DNA from: Cyclobacterium amurskyense
GTDB lineage: Bacteria; Bacteroidota; Bacteroidia; Cytophagales; Cyclobacteriaceae
Length of the DNA stretch: 64,000 nucleotides
Direction of reading: 5' to 3'
Assembly: GCF_001050135.1 (NCBI RefSeq)
Contig: NZ_CP012040.1
Location: 3,737,001-3,801,000 of the forward strand
In this document: positions 8,745-18,190 of the stretch, in pieces
Numbering within the stretch: position 1 is the first letter of the stretch
How the letters are laid out: each line of letters begins with the position of its first letter
Notes under the pieces: model-generated
Databases searched by the model: none
Seen by the model: the letters and a program-made list of their open reading frames with translations, nothing else
What the model was told of the DNA's origin: nothing
Translations under genes and position numbers: made by a program

Positions 8745-10427
8745 TCAGTCGCCACTCAAAGCTTCCTTTATCATTTTTAGGGCTTTTGTATTTGTTTCGC
8801 TATCCGTTTTAATTTCAAGAAGTTTTGCATTTATTGAGGTATGGAAAAAATCGCTTAGCGCGGTCTGAAGTTCTTCCATATTTTGTGCTAAATGATATTG
8901 GAACCCAAATTCCCTTGCCAAATTAGACCCATCTAATTTCTGATGAGTTTCAAAATATTCAGCCATTTCTGGTAATGCTGCAGGGCCATCTATCATTCTA
9001 AATATGCCTCCCCCATGATTATTGAACAGGATAATTCTTAAATTGGGTAAGTTGTATTGATGCCAAAATGCATTCCTGTCATAAAAGAAGGCCATGTCTC
9101 CGGTTAATAACACAACAGGTTCTTTCGTAGTGAAAGTACAACCAACAGCAGTACTGTTTGATCCATCAATTCCACTGGTACCCCTATTGCAAATTATTTC
9201 AAGGTCATCTCCACTTAAGCCTAAAAAGTTCACATTCCTTATGGCCATACTGTTGGCAATGTGGATTTTCCCATAGTTGGGCAGTGATTTTAAAACATTA
9301 TCAAGCGCCTTCAACTCACCAAAAGGTGCTTTTTCAAGCATTTTGGGTAAAATATTTTTAATGGACTTATTTTTCTTTAGCCATTCGTTTTCAAAAACTG
9401 AATCTACTGCTTTTGTCTCTTTTTGAAAGAAATCTAAAAAGGTAGCGGGATGCAACCTGATAATTTGGTTCAAATGTTGAAAAGTATCTGGTACTTGACC
9501 CTGTGCTTGGATATGCCAGTGGGCTGTATCGCTTTTCCTTAAAAAGAGTTTTAAAGCTTTAGAGATAATGGATTTACCGAAGCTTATCATTAAGTCCGGA
9601 GCAATTTCATAACTAGTCTTGCCTAAAAAGAAATCATGATGCTCGATTGTACATTCCTGAGACATGTTACTGATCACATCTGTGACAACCACTGCTTGGT
9701 GATTTTCAGCTATTGTTTTTAATAATGTCCTAATTTGTTTGTCAGGCCTTTGTTGTCCAACTAGGATAAGTATTTTTCGGTACTTTTTTAATTCTGTTAT
9801 AACTTGAATTACACTTTCTTCCTTTAATGAAGTACTGGTCTGGTGCTGATCTAGGTCAGGTTCAAGGTCTGTGATTTCGAAAGGATACTGTTCTTCTTGG
9901 TTAGGGTAGAAAGGTTCCCTCAACGGGATGTTGATATGTACCGGTCCCATAGGTGCCTCATGGGTAAGGTTAATAGCTTCTTTGGTTATTCTTTTAGCAT
10001 GCCAAAGTTTGTCAGGATGTAAAACCTCGTCAGGGAAGACATAGCTGGATTTGATAAAAGCACTGTATAGATTGTCCTGGCGAATGGTTTGTCCATCCCA
10101 TTGTTCTATCCATTCCGGGGGCCTGTCGGCAGTTAAAACCAGTAGAGGAATTTGCTGGTAATAGGCTTCGGCTATCGCTGGCCCATAGTTCAAAGCCGCA
10201 GAACCACTTGTGCAGATTAACACTACAGGTTTATTGCGTTGCTGGGCAATTCCCATTGCTATAAATGCTGCTGACCTTTCATCGGGAATTATCCTACAAT
10301 GGATGTCGGGATGTCGGATAAATGCCAGAGAAATAGGTGCACTTCGTGAACCTGGCGAAAGTATGGCTTCAGTGATGCCGCTATTGGCACATATAGAGGC
10401 TAGGTAAGTAAGCTGGGGAAGTATCAA
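8745..10427 (-). CDS. menD: 2-succinyl-5-enolpyruvyl-6-hydroxy-3-cyclohexene-1-carboxylate synthase
   Basis: ThDP enzyme of menaquinone synthesis joining isochorismate and 2-oxoglutarate. It is 560 residues long with the MenD N-terminus ITEAILSPGSRSAPISLAF, the domain-1 segment VLICTSGSAALNYGPAIAEAY, and the C-terminal ThDP/Mg site GDMAFFYDRNAF followed by NNHGGGIFRMI. The start is a TTG at 10425-10427; no ATG is available in frame between it and the upstream gene. It begins 5 bp after the stop of menF, and thioesterase-menF-menD form one tightly packed transcription unit. Menaquinone is the usual respiratory quinone of Bacteroidota, so this is a core gene. Confidence 0.96.
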   Translation of the reverse strand: MILPQLTYLASICANSGITEAILSPGSRSAPISLAFIRHPDIHCRIIPDERSAAFIAMGIAQQRNKPVVLICTSGSAALNYGPAIAEAYYQQIPLLVLTADRPPEWIEQWDGQTIRQDNLYSAFIKSSYVFPDEVLHPDKLWHAKRITKEAINLTHEAPMGPVHINIPLREPFYPNQEEQYPFEITDLEPDLDQHQTSTSLKEESVIQVITELKKYRKILILVGQQRPDKQIRTLLKTIAENHQAVVVTDVISNMSQECTIEHHDFFLGKTSYEIAPDLMISFGKSIISKALKLFLRKSDTAHWHIQAQGQVPDTFQHLNQIIRLHPATFLDFFQKETKAVDSVFENEWLKKNKSIKNILPKMLEKAPFGELKALDNVLKSLPNYGKIHIANSMAIRNVNFLGLSGDDLEIICNRGTSGIDGSNSTAVGCTFTTKEPVVLLTGDMAFFYDRNAFWHQYNLPNLRIILFNNHGGGIFRMIDGPAALPEMAEYFETHQKLDGSNLAREFGFQYHLAQNMEELQTALSDFFHTSINAKLLEIKTDSETNTKALKMIKEALSGD

Positions 10428-10432
10428 AATTA

Positions 10433-11644
10433 CTATTGGGTTTGAATGAACTGGCCTATAATATTACATTTCATTTCTGTCTCTTCCCATTCTTTTTCCG
10501 GTACTGAGTCTTCTGTAATCCCTGCACCAGCAAATAGCAAGGTTTTTTTATTGTTTAATTTTGCGCAACGGAGGTTTACAAAGAGCACGGTTTCCTCATT
10601 CATGTTAACAGGACCGATAAAACCTGAGAAATATTCTCTGTCAAAAGCTTCATGTCTTTGAAGAAATTCCATCGCTTTTTCCTTTGGCATACCACATACA
10701 GCAGAAGTAGGGTGGAGCAGGGCTAGCATTACACTTCCTAGTTGGGGGAAGTTTGTGTTTTTCATGTCCACCAAGAATTCAGACTTGAGGTGCAATAAGC
10801 CTCCAGCCACTGTAGTTTTAGGTCCGATCTCGCTGTATTCCCTAAGCCGGATCTTCTTGAAGCAGTCGACAATATAACGGCTTACCAAGGCCTGTTCTTC
10901 AATTTCTTTTTGGGTCCATGCTGCATTCTTAAGAGGATCTTCTCCTTTTGCTTTTTGAGTACCAGCCAAGGCCATGGTATAGAATTCGTCTCCTTTTGTT
11001 TTAATCAAAGTTTCTGGACTCGCACCAATCCAAAGACCTGTTTTCTCACTATAAAAACAATTGATAAATGCCTTGGGATAAATTTCACATAACTTTAAAA
11101 ATACGGAGGCAAGGTCGAAATCTTCGGGTAATTCAATATGTTTTATTTTTGCAGGAACTACTTTGTACAAATCCCCCGAATTAATTGCTTCAATCGCTTT
11201 AGTAACTGTTGCGATAAAGCTGGATTTGGTCGTAGTTGAAGTATTAGCAGTGGATTTTACCTGCGATTTCAAGATGAATTCTCTGATTTCAGCAGCAAGT
11301 TCTTCCTCCTTGACATCAGCTACCTCTGGTAATTCTGTGTTTTCGGATTCTTCAGGTGCCTCATTGTTAAGGTGGAAAGAATAGTAGCTGCTGGCTTTTA
11401 TGTAAAGCGGTGGATGTTGTTGGCTGTTATTAAAGGGGTGAATCATAAATCCTGGAGGGAGAAGATCTAGATCCTTAAGTGGGCCATCGTAGCCGTCAGG
11501 GTCTTTGTCGGTGATGCTTTCTACCTTGGATGAACCAGGCTTGCGCCAAACGGCTATAGAAGCATTACTTCTAAAAGCATTGACAAAAAAGGAAGAAATA
11601 ACAAGCTCTTTGGAGGCTTTTAACTGTGTGTTGGTGGCTTCCAT
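10433..11644 (-). CDS. menF: Isochorismate synthase
   Basis: Chorismate-binding enzyme of 403 residues that converts chorismate to isochorismate at the entry of menaquinone synthesis. The C-terminal chorismate-binding domain is plain: GDLYKVVPAKI, LWIGASPETLI, YTMALAGTQKA, LGSVMLALLHPTSAVCGMPK and REYSGFIGPVN-like (REYFSGFIGPVN). The N-terminal third is more variable, as usual for MenF. Being directly followed by menD at 5 bp identifies it as the menaquinone enzyme rather than a siderophore (EntC) enzyme, although the two are the same family. It sits 4 bp after the stop of the thioesterase gene. Confidence 0.95.
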   Translation of the reverse strand: MEATNTQLKASKELVISSFFVNAFRSNASIAVWRKPGSSKVESITDKDPDGYDGPLKDLDLLPPGFMIHPFNNSQQHPPLYIKASSYYSFHLNNEAPEESENTELPEVADVKEEELAAEIREFILKSQVKSTANTSTTTKSSFIATVTKAIEAINSGDLYKVVPAKIKHIELPEDFDLASVFLKLCEIYPKAFINCFYSEKTGLWIGASPETLIKTKGDEFYTMALAGTQKAKGEDPLKNAAWTQKEIEEQALVSRYIVDCFKKIRLREYSEIGPKTTVAGGLLHLKSEFLVDMKNTNFPQLGSVMLALLHPTSAVCGMPKEKAMEFLQRHEAFDREYFSGFIGPVNMNEETVLFVNLRCAKLNNKKTLLFAGAGITEDSVPEKEWEETEMKCNIIGQFIQTQ

Positions 11645-11648
11645 AGTC

Positions 11649-12068
11649 TTACTTTTGTAAAATAGCCACAGTTAATCGGCTGATGCATGAAAGTTTTCCT
11701 TTATCATCTGTAATTCTGATTTCCCAAACCTGGGTTTTTCTTCCAATATGAATAGGTGAAGCTTTACCAATAACTTTGCCCTCCGTCACAGACCGAAGGT
11801 GATTGGCGTTTATTTCCAAGCCCACAGGGGTTTGTTTTTCCGTATCCAGTGTCAACATTGCAGCAATAGAACCTAAGGTTTCAGCCAAAACTACATTGGC
11901 TCCACCATGTAACAATCCCATGGGCTGTTTGGTTTTATTGTTGACGGGCATTTCTGCTACTACAAAATCATCTCCTACATCTGTGAATTTGATTTCTAAA
12001 AAACCTGACATATTGTCCTCTCCTAGACTATTTATGAAATCCAGATCGGGTTTTTTCTTAAATACCAT
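11649..12068 (-). CDS. Hotdog-fold thioesterase, probable DHNA-CoA thioesterase (MenI-like)
   Basis: PaaI/YbgC-like hotdog protein. The key segment QPMGLLHGGANVVLAETLGSIAA contains the HGG and Glu expected in the active site of this family, followed by GLEINANHLRSV. I place the start at the ATG 12066-12068 (MVFKKKPDLDF, 139 residues) and not at an upstream in-frame start at 12161. The longer version would overlap the divergent phosphatase gene and adds a non-family N-terminus. It heads the menF-menD unit with a 4-bp gap, which suggests it hydrolyses 1,4-dihydroxy-2-naphthoyl-CoA in the same pathway. The family is clear; the substrate is inferred from context. Confidence 0.88.
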   Translation of the reverse strand: MVFKKKPDLDFINSLGEDNMSGFLEIKFTDVGDDFVVAEMPVNNKTKQPMGLLHGGANVVLAETLGSIAAMLTLDTEKQTPVGLEINANHLRSVTEGKVIGKASPIHIGRKTQVWEIRITDDKGKLSCISRLTVAILQK

Positions 12069-12122
12069 GTTATATGGGATAAAATTTTTTTCTTTGAACC
12101 TTGAACCAAAATTAAGGAAATC

Positions 12123-12752
12123 TTGAGGACTAAAAAAATATATGTTGTAAGGCATGGACAAACTGACTATAACCTCAAGGGGGTAGTGCAGGGAAGTGGT
12201 ATTGATGCACCTATTAATTCCACGGGAAGATTACAGGCAGCGGCTTTCTATGAGGATTTCAAAGGCATTCCATTCGACCATATTTACTTTTCAGGACTGA
12301 TCAGAACCAAGCAGTCAATAGCTAAGTTTTTAAAACCAGAAATTCCACAAGAGCAATTGGTGGACTTGAATGAAATTTCTTGGGGGAACTATGAAGGTTT
12401 GCCAATGGACCATAATGAAAACCAGTATTATCTGGATATGCTTGGCAGGTGGTCTTCTGGTGAGTTAGGCCATAAGATAGATGGGGGGGAATCCCCTTTA
12501 GAGGTAGCAAAAAGATTAAATCGTGCTTTTCAGTATATCCTTGGGAAAGGGGGCGAGAACATTCTCGTTTGTATGCATGGCAGAGCCATAAGAATACTTA
12601 TGACGGTTGTGTTGGGCTATGATTTAAGGTATATGGATGTATTTAGACATGAAAACTTATGTTGTTACGTCCTGGAAGAAAAAGAAGATGGAGGGATTTA
12701 TTTGGATAGCTATCATCCGTCTCCAAGCATAATGAAGGAGGATATTGAATAA
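12123..12752 (+). CDS. Histidine phosphatase family protein
   Basis: Phosphoglycerate-mutase-like phosphatase of 209 residues. The catalytic RHG is at YVVRHGQTDYNLKG near the N-terminus, the proton-donor Glu region is LNEISWGNYEG, and the second catalytic His is in ILVCMHGRAIRILM. The start codon is TTG (12123-12125), immediately before the conserved RTKKIYVVRHG start of the domain, so it is well fixed. It is transcribed divergently from the thioesterase-menFD unit with about 55 bp between starts. The substrate is unknown; members include sugar-phosphate and cobalamin phosphatases. Confidence 0.9.
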   Translation: MRTKKIYVVRHGQTDYNLKGVVQGSGIDAPINSTGRLQAAAFYEDFKGIPFDHIYFSGLIRTKQSIAKFLKPEIPQEQLVDLNEISWGNYEGLPMDHNENQYYLDMLGRWSSGELGHKIDGGESPLEVAKRLNRAFQYILGKGGENILVCMHGRAIRILMTVVLGYDLRYMDVFRHENLCCYVLEEKEDGGIYLDSYHPSPSIMKEDIE

Positions 12753-12754
12753 AA

Positions 12755-13153
12755 TTAATTGGTTGAATTTTTCCCCTGGTTGTTTTGACCTGAAGAGTCT
12801 GAGAGTAGTGATTTAAAATTTTTTCTACTTACATCCAGGTCTATAATTCTAAAGGCAACTTCTTCAAGTGCCAATTCTTTGCTTACAGATACTTTCACAA
12901 TGGCTTTGCCCATTTCACAAACAGTCCAATCTGCAAATGGTACAGTTACCAGTAATGCAGTTTCAGAGTTGCCCGAATAAAGTTTGGTATGGAAGGTGCT
13001 TGAAAAATTCAGCTCCATGATGCTGGGATTTGCTTGGTGATAGGCAAGCTCATCCTTGTCAAAAATTATCAAAAAGGTCTTGTCAGTTCTCTCTTTTGCA
13101 AAAGAAAGAACTGTAAGGATACATGCGGTTAGAACCAAAATTACCTTTTTCAT
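12755..13153 (-). CDS. Secreted hypothetical protein
   Basis: A 132-residue protein with an N-terminal signal peptide (MKKVILVLTACILTVLSFA, cleavage around AFA-type SFA-KE). The remainder is predicted soluble with alternating hydrophobic residues, consistent with a small periplasmic beta fold, and ends in a Gln/Asn/Ser-rich tail. I do not recognise a family. It converges with the phosphatase gene (2 bp between stops) and lies behind a strong terminator that separates it from the zinc-ribbon gene. Confidence 0.7.
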   Translation of the reverse strand: MKKVILVLTACILTVLSFAKERTDKTFLIIFDKDELAYHQANPSIMELNFSSTFHTKLYSGNSETALLVTVPFADWTVCEMGKAIVKVSVSKELALEEVAFRIIDLDVSRKNFKSLLSDSSGQNNQGKNSTN

Positions 13154-13212
13154 AGAATCGTAATATATACATTTATAATATACGAATCAATAAGGCAATC
13201 GGATTCAGTAAA

Positions 13213-13245
13213 AAAAAATCCGGAAATTTAATTTCCGGATTTTTT
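13213..13245 (-). terminator. Intrinsic terminator of the Nif3/zinc-ribbon unit
   Basis: AAATCCGGAAAT at 13216-13227 and ATTTCCGGATTT at 13231-13242 form a perfect 12-bp stem with a 3-nt loop. On the minus strand the hairpin is followed by a long U run, so it ends the 15124-13250 transcript just after the stop codon. Flanking A/T runs would also give it some activity on the plus strand. Confidence 0.85.
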
Positions 13246-13249
13246 AGAT

Positions 13250-14020
13250 TTATGATTTGCTGCTTCTTTTTCTCTTTGGTGCTGGTTCTTCGACGATTTC
13301 GTCTTCAACACCGGCAAGAATTCTACCGCAATGTTCACAAACTATAATTTTTTTCCTTTCCCTGATCTCAGCTTGTCTTTGTGGGGGAACGATGTTAAAG
13401 CAACCACCACATGCTCCACGCTTAACCAAAACTACTGCTAAACCATTTTTAGCATTCTTTCTGATTTTGTCGTAAGATTTGATCAACCGGTCATCTACTT
13501 TTTTAGCAGCTTTTTCCATGTCATTCTTAAGCTTTTTTTCTTCGTTTTCACTTTCAGAGACAATGGTATCAAGTTCACCTTTCTTTTGGTCCAGATCTTT
13601 TTGTCTGTCCTTCAAGATTTCGTTAAGGTCTTCAATGTCCTTTTGCTTACTTTCAATTCTTACCTGTGTTTCGGTAATTTTCTTTTTCGATACTTGGATT
13701 TCCAGATCCTGCAATTCTAATTCTTTAGTAATTGCATCATACTCCCTGTTATTCCTTACATTCATTTGCTGATCCTGGTATTTTTTGATCAGCTTTTCGG
13801 AATCTTTTATGGCATCTTTGTACTTTTTAATTTCGTCCTCCATGGAGGATATATCAGCATTAAATTTGCTTAATCGGGTTTCGTATCCTATTATCTCATC
13901 TTCCAAATCCTGAACTTCCTCAGGAAGAGCCCCCCTTACCTTAAATATTGCATCAAGACGGGAATCGATATTTTGTAAGTTGAGAATTGCTTCTAATTTT
14001 TGTGCGACTGGACTTTCCAT
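13250..14020 (-). CDS. Coiled-coil protein with C4 zinc ribbon (COG1579 / CT398-like)
   Basis: Protein of 256 residues made of a long coiled-coil hairpin (about residues 20-185, dense in Lys/Glu/Ile/Leu) followed by a zinc ribbon with two CxxC pairs (CGGC and CEHC about 26 residues apart) and a basic Lys/Arg/Ser tail. This is the architecture of the COG1579 family, a conserved but poorly understood group. The gene starts 3 bp after the stop of the Nif3-like gene, a pairing commonly seen in Bacteroidota. Molecular role is not known; nucleic-acid or protein scaffolding has been suggested for the family. Confidence 0.9.
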   Translation of the reverse strand: MESPVAQKLEAILNLQNIDSRLDAIFKVRGALPEEVQDLEDEIIGYETRLSKFNADISSMEDEIKKYKDAIKDSEKLIKKYQDQQMNVRNNREYDAITKELELQDLEIQVSKKKITETQVRIESKQKDIEDLNEILKDRQKDLDQKKGELDTIVSESENEEKKLKNDMEKAAKKVDDRLIKSYDKIRKNAKNGLAVVLVKRGACGGCFNIVPPQRQAEIRERKKIIVCEHCGRILAGVEDEIVEEPAPKRKRSSKS

Positions 14021-14023
14021 GTA

Positions 14024-15124
14024 CTATAGGTAACTTATAGGATTTGTAATTACATTTGTCAAATAGGTTGCAATATTACTAAATTTTCGTGACAATATAT
14101 CTTTTAAAAGTTCTTTTGTGTAAATTTCACTTTCATAGTGCCCTATGTCGGCCAATAGTATATCCTTTTCAGCATCAAAGAATTCATGGTATTTGATGTC
14201 TGCTGTGACAAAAACATCTGCCCCAGACCTCTTCGCATTATTCAGTAGGAAAATCCCTGCACCCCCGCAAATAGCTATTTTACTAACTTTTTTGTCAGAA
14301 ATATGGGTGTGTTTCAGCACCTTTAAATCCATTGAAGCCTTTAAATGGAGTAGGAAATCTCTGCCAGACATGGGATCTGGAAGAGTACCTATCATGCCTG
14401 AACCTACATCCTGATTTTTATTTTCTAGTATTTGAATATAATAGGCGACTTCTTCGTAGGGATGTGAAGTTTTTAATGTATTGATGATTTTGTTTTCCAG
14501 ATGACTTGGGAAGATTAACTCAACCTTGGTTTCCTCTACTGTTGATAATTCACCTTTCCTGCCAAGTGTGGGCTCCGCTCCATCCTGAGGTAAAAAACTC
14601 CCGGTTCCCTCAGATTTAAAACTGCAATTGGAGTAATTGCCAATTTCTCCAGCACCAGCGGCAAACAGGTCTTCTAACACTTTGTCAACATTAGTCTTGG
14701 GAATAAAAGTGCTGAGTTTTGATATTATCCCCTTTTTGGGAGCCAATATTTTTGGGTTTAACAAGCCTATTTTTTCAGCGATTTTGCGATTGACTCCCTG
14801 GCTGACAGCGTCTAGATTGGTGTGGATAGCGTAGATGGCAATGTCGTTTTTGATAGCGTTTATCACCGTACGCTCTATATAATTTTTACCAGTTAAACTC
14901 TTGAGTCCTCTAAATACAATGGGGTGGTGGGCAACGATAAGGTTACAATTCTTTTCTTTGGCTTCCTTTACAACATCTTCTGTTACATCGAGGGAACAGA
15001 TGATGCCTTTTACTTCGGTCATCGGGTCGCCCACAATTAATCCTGCGTTGTCATAACTTTCCTGATAGGCAGTTGGTGCCAGGTTTTCCAGATAAGATAT
15101 GATATCCTTAATCAAATAAACCAT
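14024..15124 (-). CDS. Nif3-like dinuclear metal centre hexameric protein
   Basis: NIF3/YbgI/YqfO family protein, 366 residues. Metal-binding signatures are the N-terminal LIVAHHPIVFRGLK (His pair) and the C-terminal LLADIGHYESEIYT. The length shows the extra central CutA/PII-like insertion found in the long YqfO type (about residues 140-235, including SHPYEEVAYYIQIL). The family forms toroidal hexamers with two metals per subunit; a GTP cyclohydrolase-like activity has been proposed but the cellular role is unsettled. The gene is divergent from lpxK and operonic with the zinc-ribbon gene downstream. Confidence 0.93.
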   Translation of the reverse strand: MVYLIKDIISYLENLAPTAYQESYDNAGLIVGDPMTEVKGIICSLDVTEDVVKEAKEKNCNLIVAHHPIVFRGLKSLTGKNYIERTVINAIKNDIAIYAIHTNLDAVSQGVNRKIAEKIGLLNPKILAPKKGIISKLSTFIPKTNVDKVLEDLFAAGAGEIGNYSNCSFKSEGTGSFLPQDGAEPTLGRKGELSTVEETKVELIFPSHLENKIINTLKTSHPYEEVAYYIQILENKNQDVGSGMIGTLPDPMSGRDFLLHLKASMDLKVLKHTHISDKKVSKIAICGGAGIFLLNNAKRSGADVFVTADIKYHEFFDAEKDILLADIGHYESEIYTKELLKDILSRKFSNIATYLTNVITNPISYL

Positions 15125-15131
15125 ATATTTG
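15124..15131 (+). promoter_or_regulatory. Possible -7 element for lpxK
   Basis: TATATTTG fits the Bacteroidota -7 consensus TAnnTTTG and lies 38 bp before the lpxK ATG. No TTTG -33 element is seen at the right distance, so this is weak. Confidence 0.3.
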
Positions 15132-15168
15132 CTTTCGTTTTACTCCCAAAACTACAAAAAAAACACCA

Positions 15169-16239
15169 ATGCGTTTTGTTGATTTTTTACTATTTCCCCT
15201 TGCTCTAATCTATGATGGGATCACTTCGTTGAGAAACAGGATGTTTGAGGCAGGGCTTAAGAAAAGTCAGCCTTTCGAGGTGCCCACTATTGTGGTTGGG
15301 AATTTGGCAGTGGGTGGAACAGGAAAGACGCCTTTTGTGGAGTTTTTGATAAATCATCTTTCTTCTTCATTTAACCTGGCGATTTTAAGTAGAGGGTATG
15401 GAAGAAAAACCAGTGGCTACAGATTGGCAAATGAGCAAAGTACACCGAGTGAAATAGGGGATGAGCCTTTTCAGGTTTATTCAAAGTTTAAAGAAAAGGT
15501 GACTGTGGCGGTAGGTGAAGAAAGAATACTTGCCATTCCCATGATTCTTGCAGAAAATCCTGAAGTGGAGTCGATTATACTGGATGATGCTTTTCAACAC
15601 AGGTACCTATTGGCTGATCTTAATATTTTATTAACGACCTACAAAAGACCATTTTTCACTGATTATCTTTTGCCTGTAGGGAGGCTACGAGAAGGAAGAC
15701 GCAATGTGAATAGAGCCGACCTAATCGTGGTTACCAAATGCCCCGATACCTTAGACTTAAATGAGAAAAATAGGTTCAGAAAACAAATTTCAGATTATCT
15801 GGTAAGGGAGAAACCCATTTACTTTGCTGGTCTTAAATATGGTTCTCCTTATCCTTTGAATCTGGGATTTTCTGAACCGGGTGATAAATTTATTTTGGTA
15901 ACTGGTATAGTAGATCCTGAACCAATACGTTTACATTTAGAAGGCAAGCAAAAGGTCGTCATGGAAACCATTGCTTTTCCTGATCACCATTCTTACAAGG
16001 CAAAAGATATGCTGCGCATTAGTGAAGTATATAAAAAATATGCGACTAAAAATGTAAGTATTTTGACTACAGAAAAAGATGCTGTAAAATTGAAGGATAA
16101 TAAATTGTTGGAATTGGTTAGTAATATCCCTGTATTTGTATTGCCAGTGGAGATAGATATGGAGCAAAAGGAAGAAGAACAGCTTTTAAAAATAATTAAA
16201 AGCATGATTATTAATAAAAATGCTAACGGTGAAATTTAA
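15169..16239 (+). CDS. lpxK: Tetraacyldisaccharide 4'-kinase
   Basis: Membrane-associated kinase adding the 4'-phosphate to the lipid A precursor, 356 residues. It carries the LpxK Walker A (VGNLAVGGTGKTPFVEFLI), the following SRGYGRK segment, the IILDDAFQHRYL Asp pair, and LLPVGRLREGRRNVNRAD, all family hallmarks. The ATG at 15169 leads directly into the N-terminal membrane-associating helix (FVDFLLFPLALIYDGITSLRN). It is divergent from the Nif3-like gene and its 3' end overlaps the following porin gene by 20 bp in another frame. Its presence confirms an LPS-type outer membrane. Confidence 0.96.
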   Translation: MRFVDFLLFPLALIYDGITSLRNRMFEAGLKKSQPFEVPTIVVGNLAVGGTGKTPFVEFLINHLSSSFNLAILSRGYGRKTSGYRLANEQSTPSEIGDEPFQVYSKFKEKVTVAVGEERILAIPMILAENPEVESIILDDAFQHRYLLADLNILLTTYKRPFFTDYLLPVGRLREGRRNVNRADLIVVTKCPDTLDLNEKNRFRKQISDYLVREKPIYFAGLKYGSPYPLNLGFSEPGDKFILVTGIVDPEPIRLHLEGKQKVVMETIAFPDHHSYKAKDMLRISEVYKKYATKNVSILTTEKDAVKLKDNKLLELVSNIPVFVLPVEIDMEQKEEEQLLKIIKSMIINKNANGEI

Positions 16240-18181
16240 TCTGAGAACTTTCTTTGCGCTTTTAGCAATAACCGTTGCCTTTATAGCCCCTTCCTTGGCG
16301 CAGCAGCAACAGAGACAGGGTGGTAATGCTAGTCGACCTACAGAGGAGGAAAGAGGGAACACTGCCATGAAAAAAGGGTTGCTCGATGATTCTACCAAAA
16401 TGGTCTATGGTCCCAAAACATCCCTTTATTATTACGAGCACTTTGTTAGGAATAACCGGTTTAAGCAAATGGAGTTGGATACTTCTCTTACCGGTTTTCA
16501 CAATTACGAAGCGGTAGCTAATACCTGGTACAAATACCAGGACCTTGGAAATTTAGGGACAGCTGCAAGACCCGTTTTTTACGATGTTCCTAATCAAATC
16601 GGCAGAACATCAGGTTTTCATGCTTATGACCTTTATCACAATACTCCTGACAGCATAAGGTATTACAATACGAAATCACCCTACACTAAAATTGAAGCTT
16701 TTTTCGGCGGGGGGAATAGGAATAAGTTGGACATAGGCTTTGCCAGGAATATTACTCCGAACTGGAATGTAGGAATTGGCTACCATACAATTAGGGCCAG
16801 AAAAACACTTAACCCCACTACTCGAGATGATAATAATGTGGTGAATGATTCCTACGAGATACATTCGAATTACAAGTCTGACAATGGCAAATATTTCTTG
16901 CTAGGCACCATCACCAGAATGAAGCACAATGTGAATGAACAAGGAGGAATTATACCTCCGAGTGTGGATACTACTTCTTTGTATTTCACTTATGAGGACG
17001 CAAAGGTTTGGCTGAGTAACTCCAAAGCAGTGGATTTGAGGCAGAATTATCACCTTTACCACGAATACGAGATTTTAAAGGGCTGGCAAGCTTATCATGT
17101 ATTTGATAAATCCAAGCAAGCTGTTACCTTCTTTTCAAACTTAGGGACTTCAGATTCTACTTATTTTAATACCAATAGGTTTAATTCAATCAATGAAGAC
17201 AATGCTTTTAGCAAAGAGGACACTACCAACAACCACAATCATTTTTCCGAATGGAAAAACGAGGTAGGGTTTAAAGGTGATTTTGGGCCTGTCTATTACA
17301 ATGCCTTTTTAAAATTTAGAACTGGACGAATGGCGAGTCGGTTTTTCACTTCAAACAATTCCTTTACCGAATTGTCTTTGGGAGGAGCTTTAAGAGGAGA
17401 GATTAACGAAAATTGGATCTTTGAAGCAGAGGGAGAATACCTTATTCCGGATGGTTACAGGGTAAAGGGCTTGTTTATTTCGCCCTTTTTGGATGTTAGT
17501 TATACCAAAGCACTCTACAAGCCCAATATGATGCAGCAGCAATATAGTGGCAACCATTATATGTGGAAGAATGATTTTTCTAATACTGGGGTAGACCAAA
17601 TTAAAGGGACAATCAAAGGAGACTTTAAGAATTATAAGATAAGGCCTAACCTGACCATCAATAGGGTTAACAATTACATTTTTTACAATGAAGAAATGGT
17701 TCCAGAGCAGATTTCATCCGAAGCTTTTATGGTGATTCCTGGATTGGAGTCTCATTTGGTTTTTGCAGGTAAATTCCACTGGCAATCTGAAGCTTACTAT
17801 ACATTGATTACAGGCGGTGCTGCAGATAAATTTAGAATACCTGAACTTTTTATAAATACCCGATTTTTCTTTGACGGGCCGATGTTTGATGATCATGTCT
17901 ACGTGCAATTGGGTATAGAAGGCAGGTATAGAAGTGACAATTATGCTCCGGCCTATATGCCTGCGACTCAGCAATTCTATTTGCAAAATAATTTCAATGT
18001 TTATGCCTATCCTGTTGTGGATGCTTTTCTAAACTTTCGAATCAATAGAACAAGGGTTTTGTTTAGGTACAACCATTTGAACTCTGGACAAATGCCCAAT
18101 GATGGTTATTTTATTACACCAGATTACACAGGGTTAAAAGGCATGTTGGATTTAGGGATAAGTTGGTACTTCTTTGATTAA
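16220..18181 (+). CDS. Putative porin (Bacteroidota beta-barrel family)
   Basis: Outer-membrane protein of 653 residues with a clear signal peptide (FALLAITVAFIAPSLAQ) and a short Gln/Arg/Gly-rich linker, then long alternating aromatic/polar beta-strand sequence to a C-terminus ending in Phe-Asp (LGISWYFFD). It resembles the putative porin family found next to core envelope genes in Bacteroidota. The start overlaps the last 20 bp of lpxK, suggesting translational coupling. No ligand can be inferred. Family assignment is by overall pattern, not by a discrete motif. Confidence 0.8.
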   Translation: MLTVKFNLRTFFALLAITVAFIAPSLAQQQQRQGGNASRPTEEERGNTAMKKGLLDDSTKMVYGPKTSLYYYEHFVRNNRFKQMELDTSLTGFHNYEAVANTWYKYQDLGNLGTAARPVFYDVPNQIGRTSGFHAYDLYHNTPDSIRYYNTKSPYTKIEAFFGGGNRNKLDIGFARNITPNWNVGIGYHTIRARKTLNPTTRDDNNVVNDSYEIHSNYKSDNGKYFLLGTITRMKHNVNEQGGIIPPSVDTTSLYFTYEDAKVWLSNSKAVDLRQNYHLYHEYEILKGWQAYHVFDKSKQAVTFFSNLGTSDSTYFNTNRFNSINEDNAFSKEDTTNNHNHFSEWKNEVGFKGDFGPVYYNAFLKFRTGRMASRFFTSNNSFTELSLGGALRGEINENWIFEAEGEYLIPDGYRVKGLFISPFLDVSYTKALYKPNMMQQQYSGNHYMWKNDFSNTGVDQIKGTIKGDFKNYKIRPNLTINRVNNYIFYNEEMVPEQISSEAFMVIPGLESHLVFAGKFHWQSEAYYTLITGGAADKFRIPELFINTRFFFDGPMFDDHVYVQLGIEGRYRSDNYAPAYMPATQQFYLQNNFNVYAYPVVDAFLNFRINRTRVLFRYNHLNSGQMPNDGYFITPDYTGLKGMLDLGISWYFFD

Positions 18182-18190
18182 AAATATAAA

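Noticed and set aside
11649..12161. Longer thioesterase starting at 12161
   Set aside because: The extra 31 residues overlap the divergent phosphatase start and are not part of the hotdog family; the ATG at 12068 fits.
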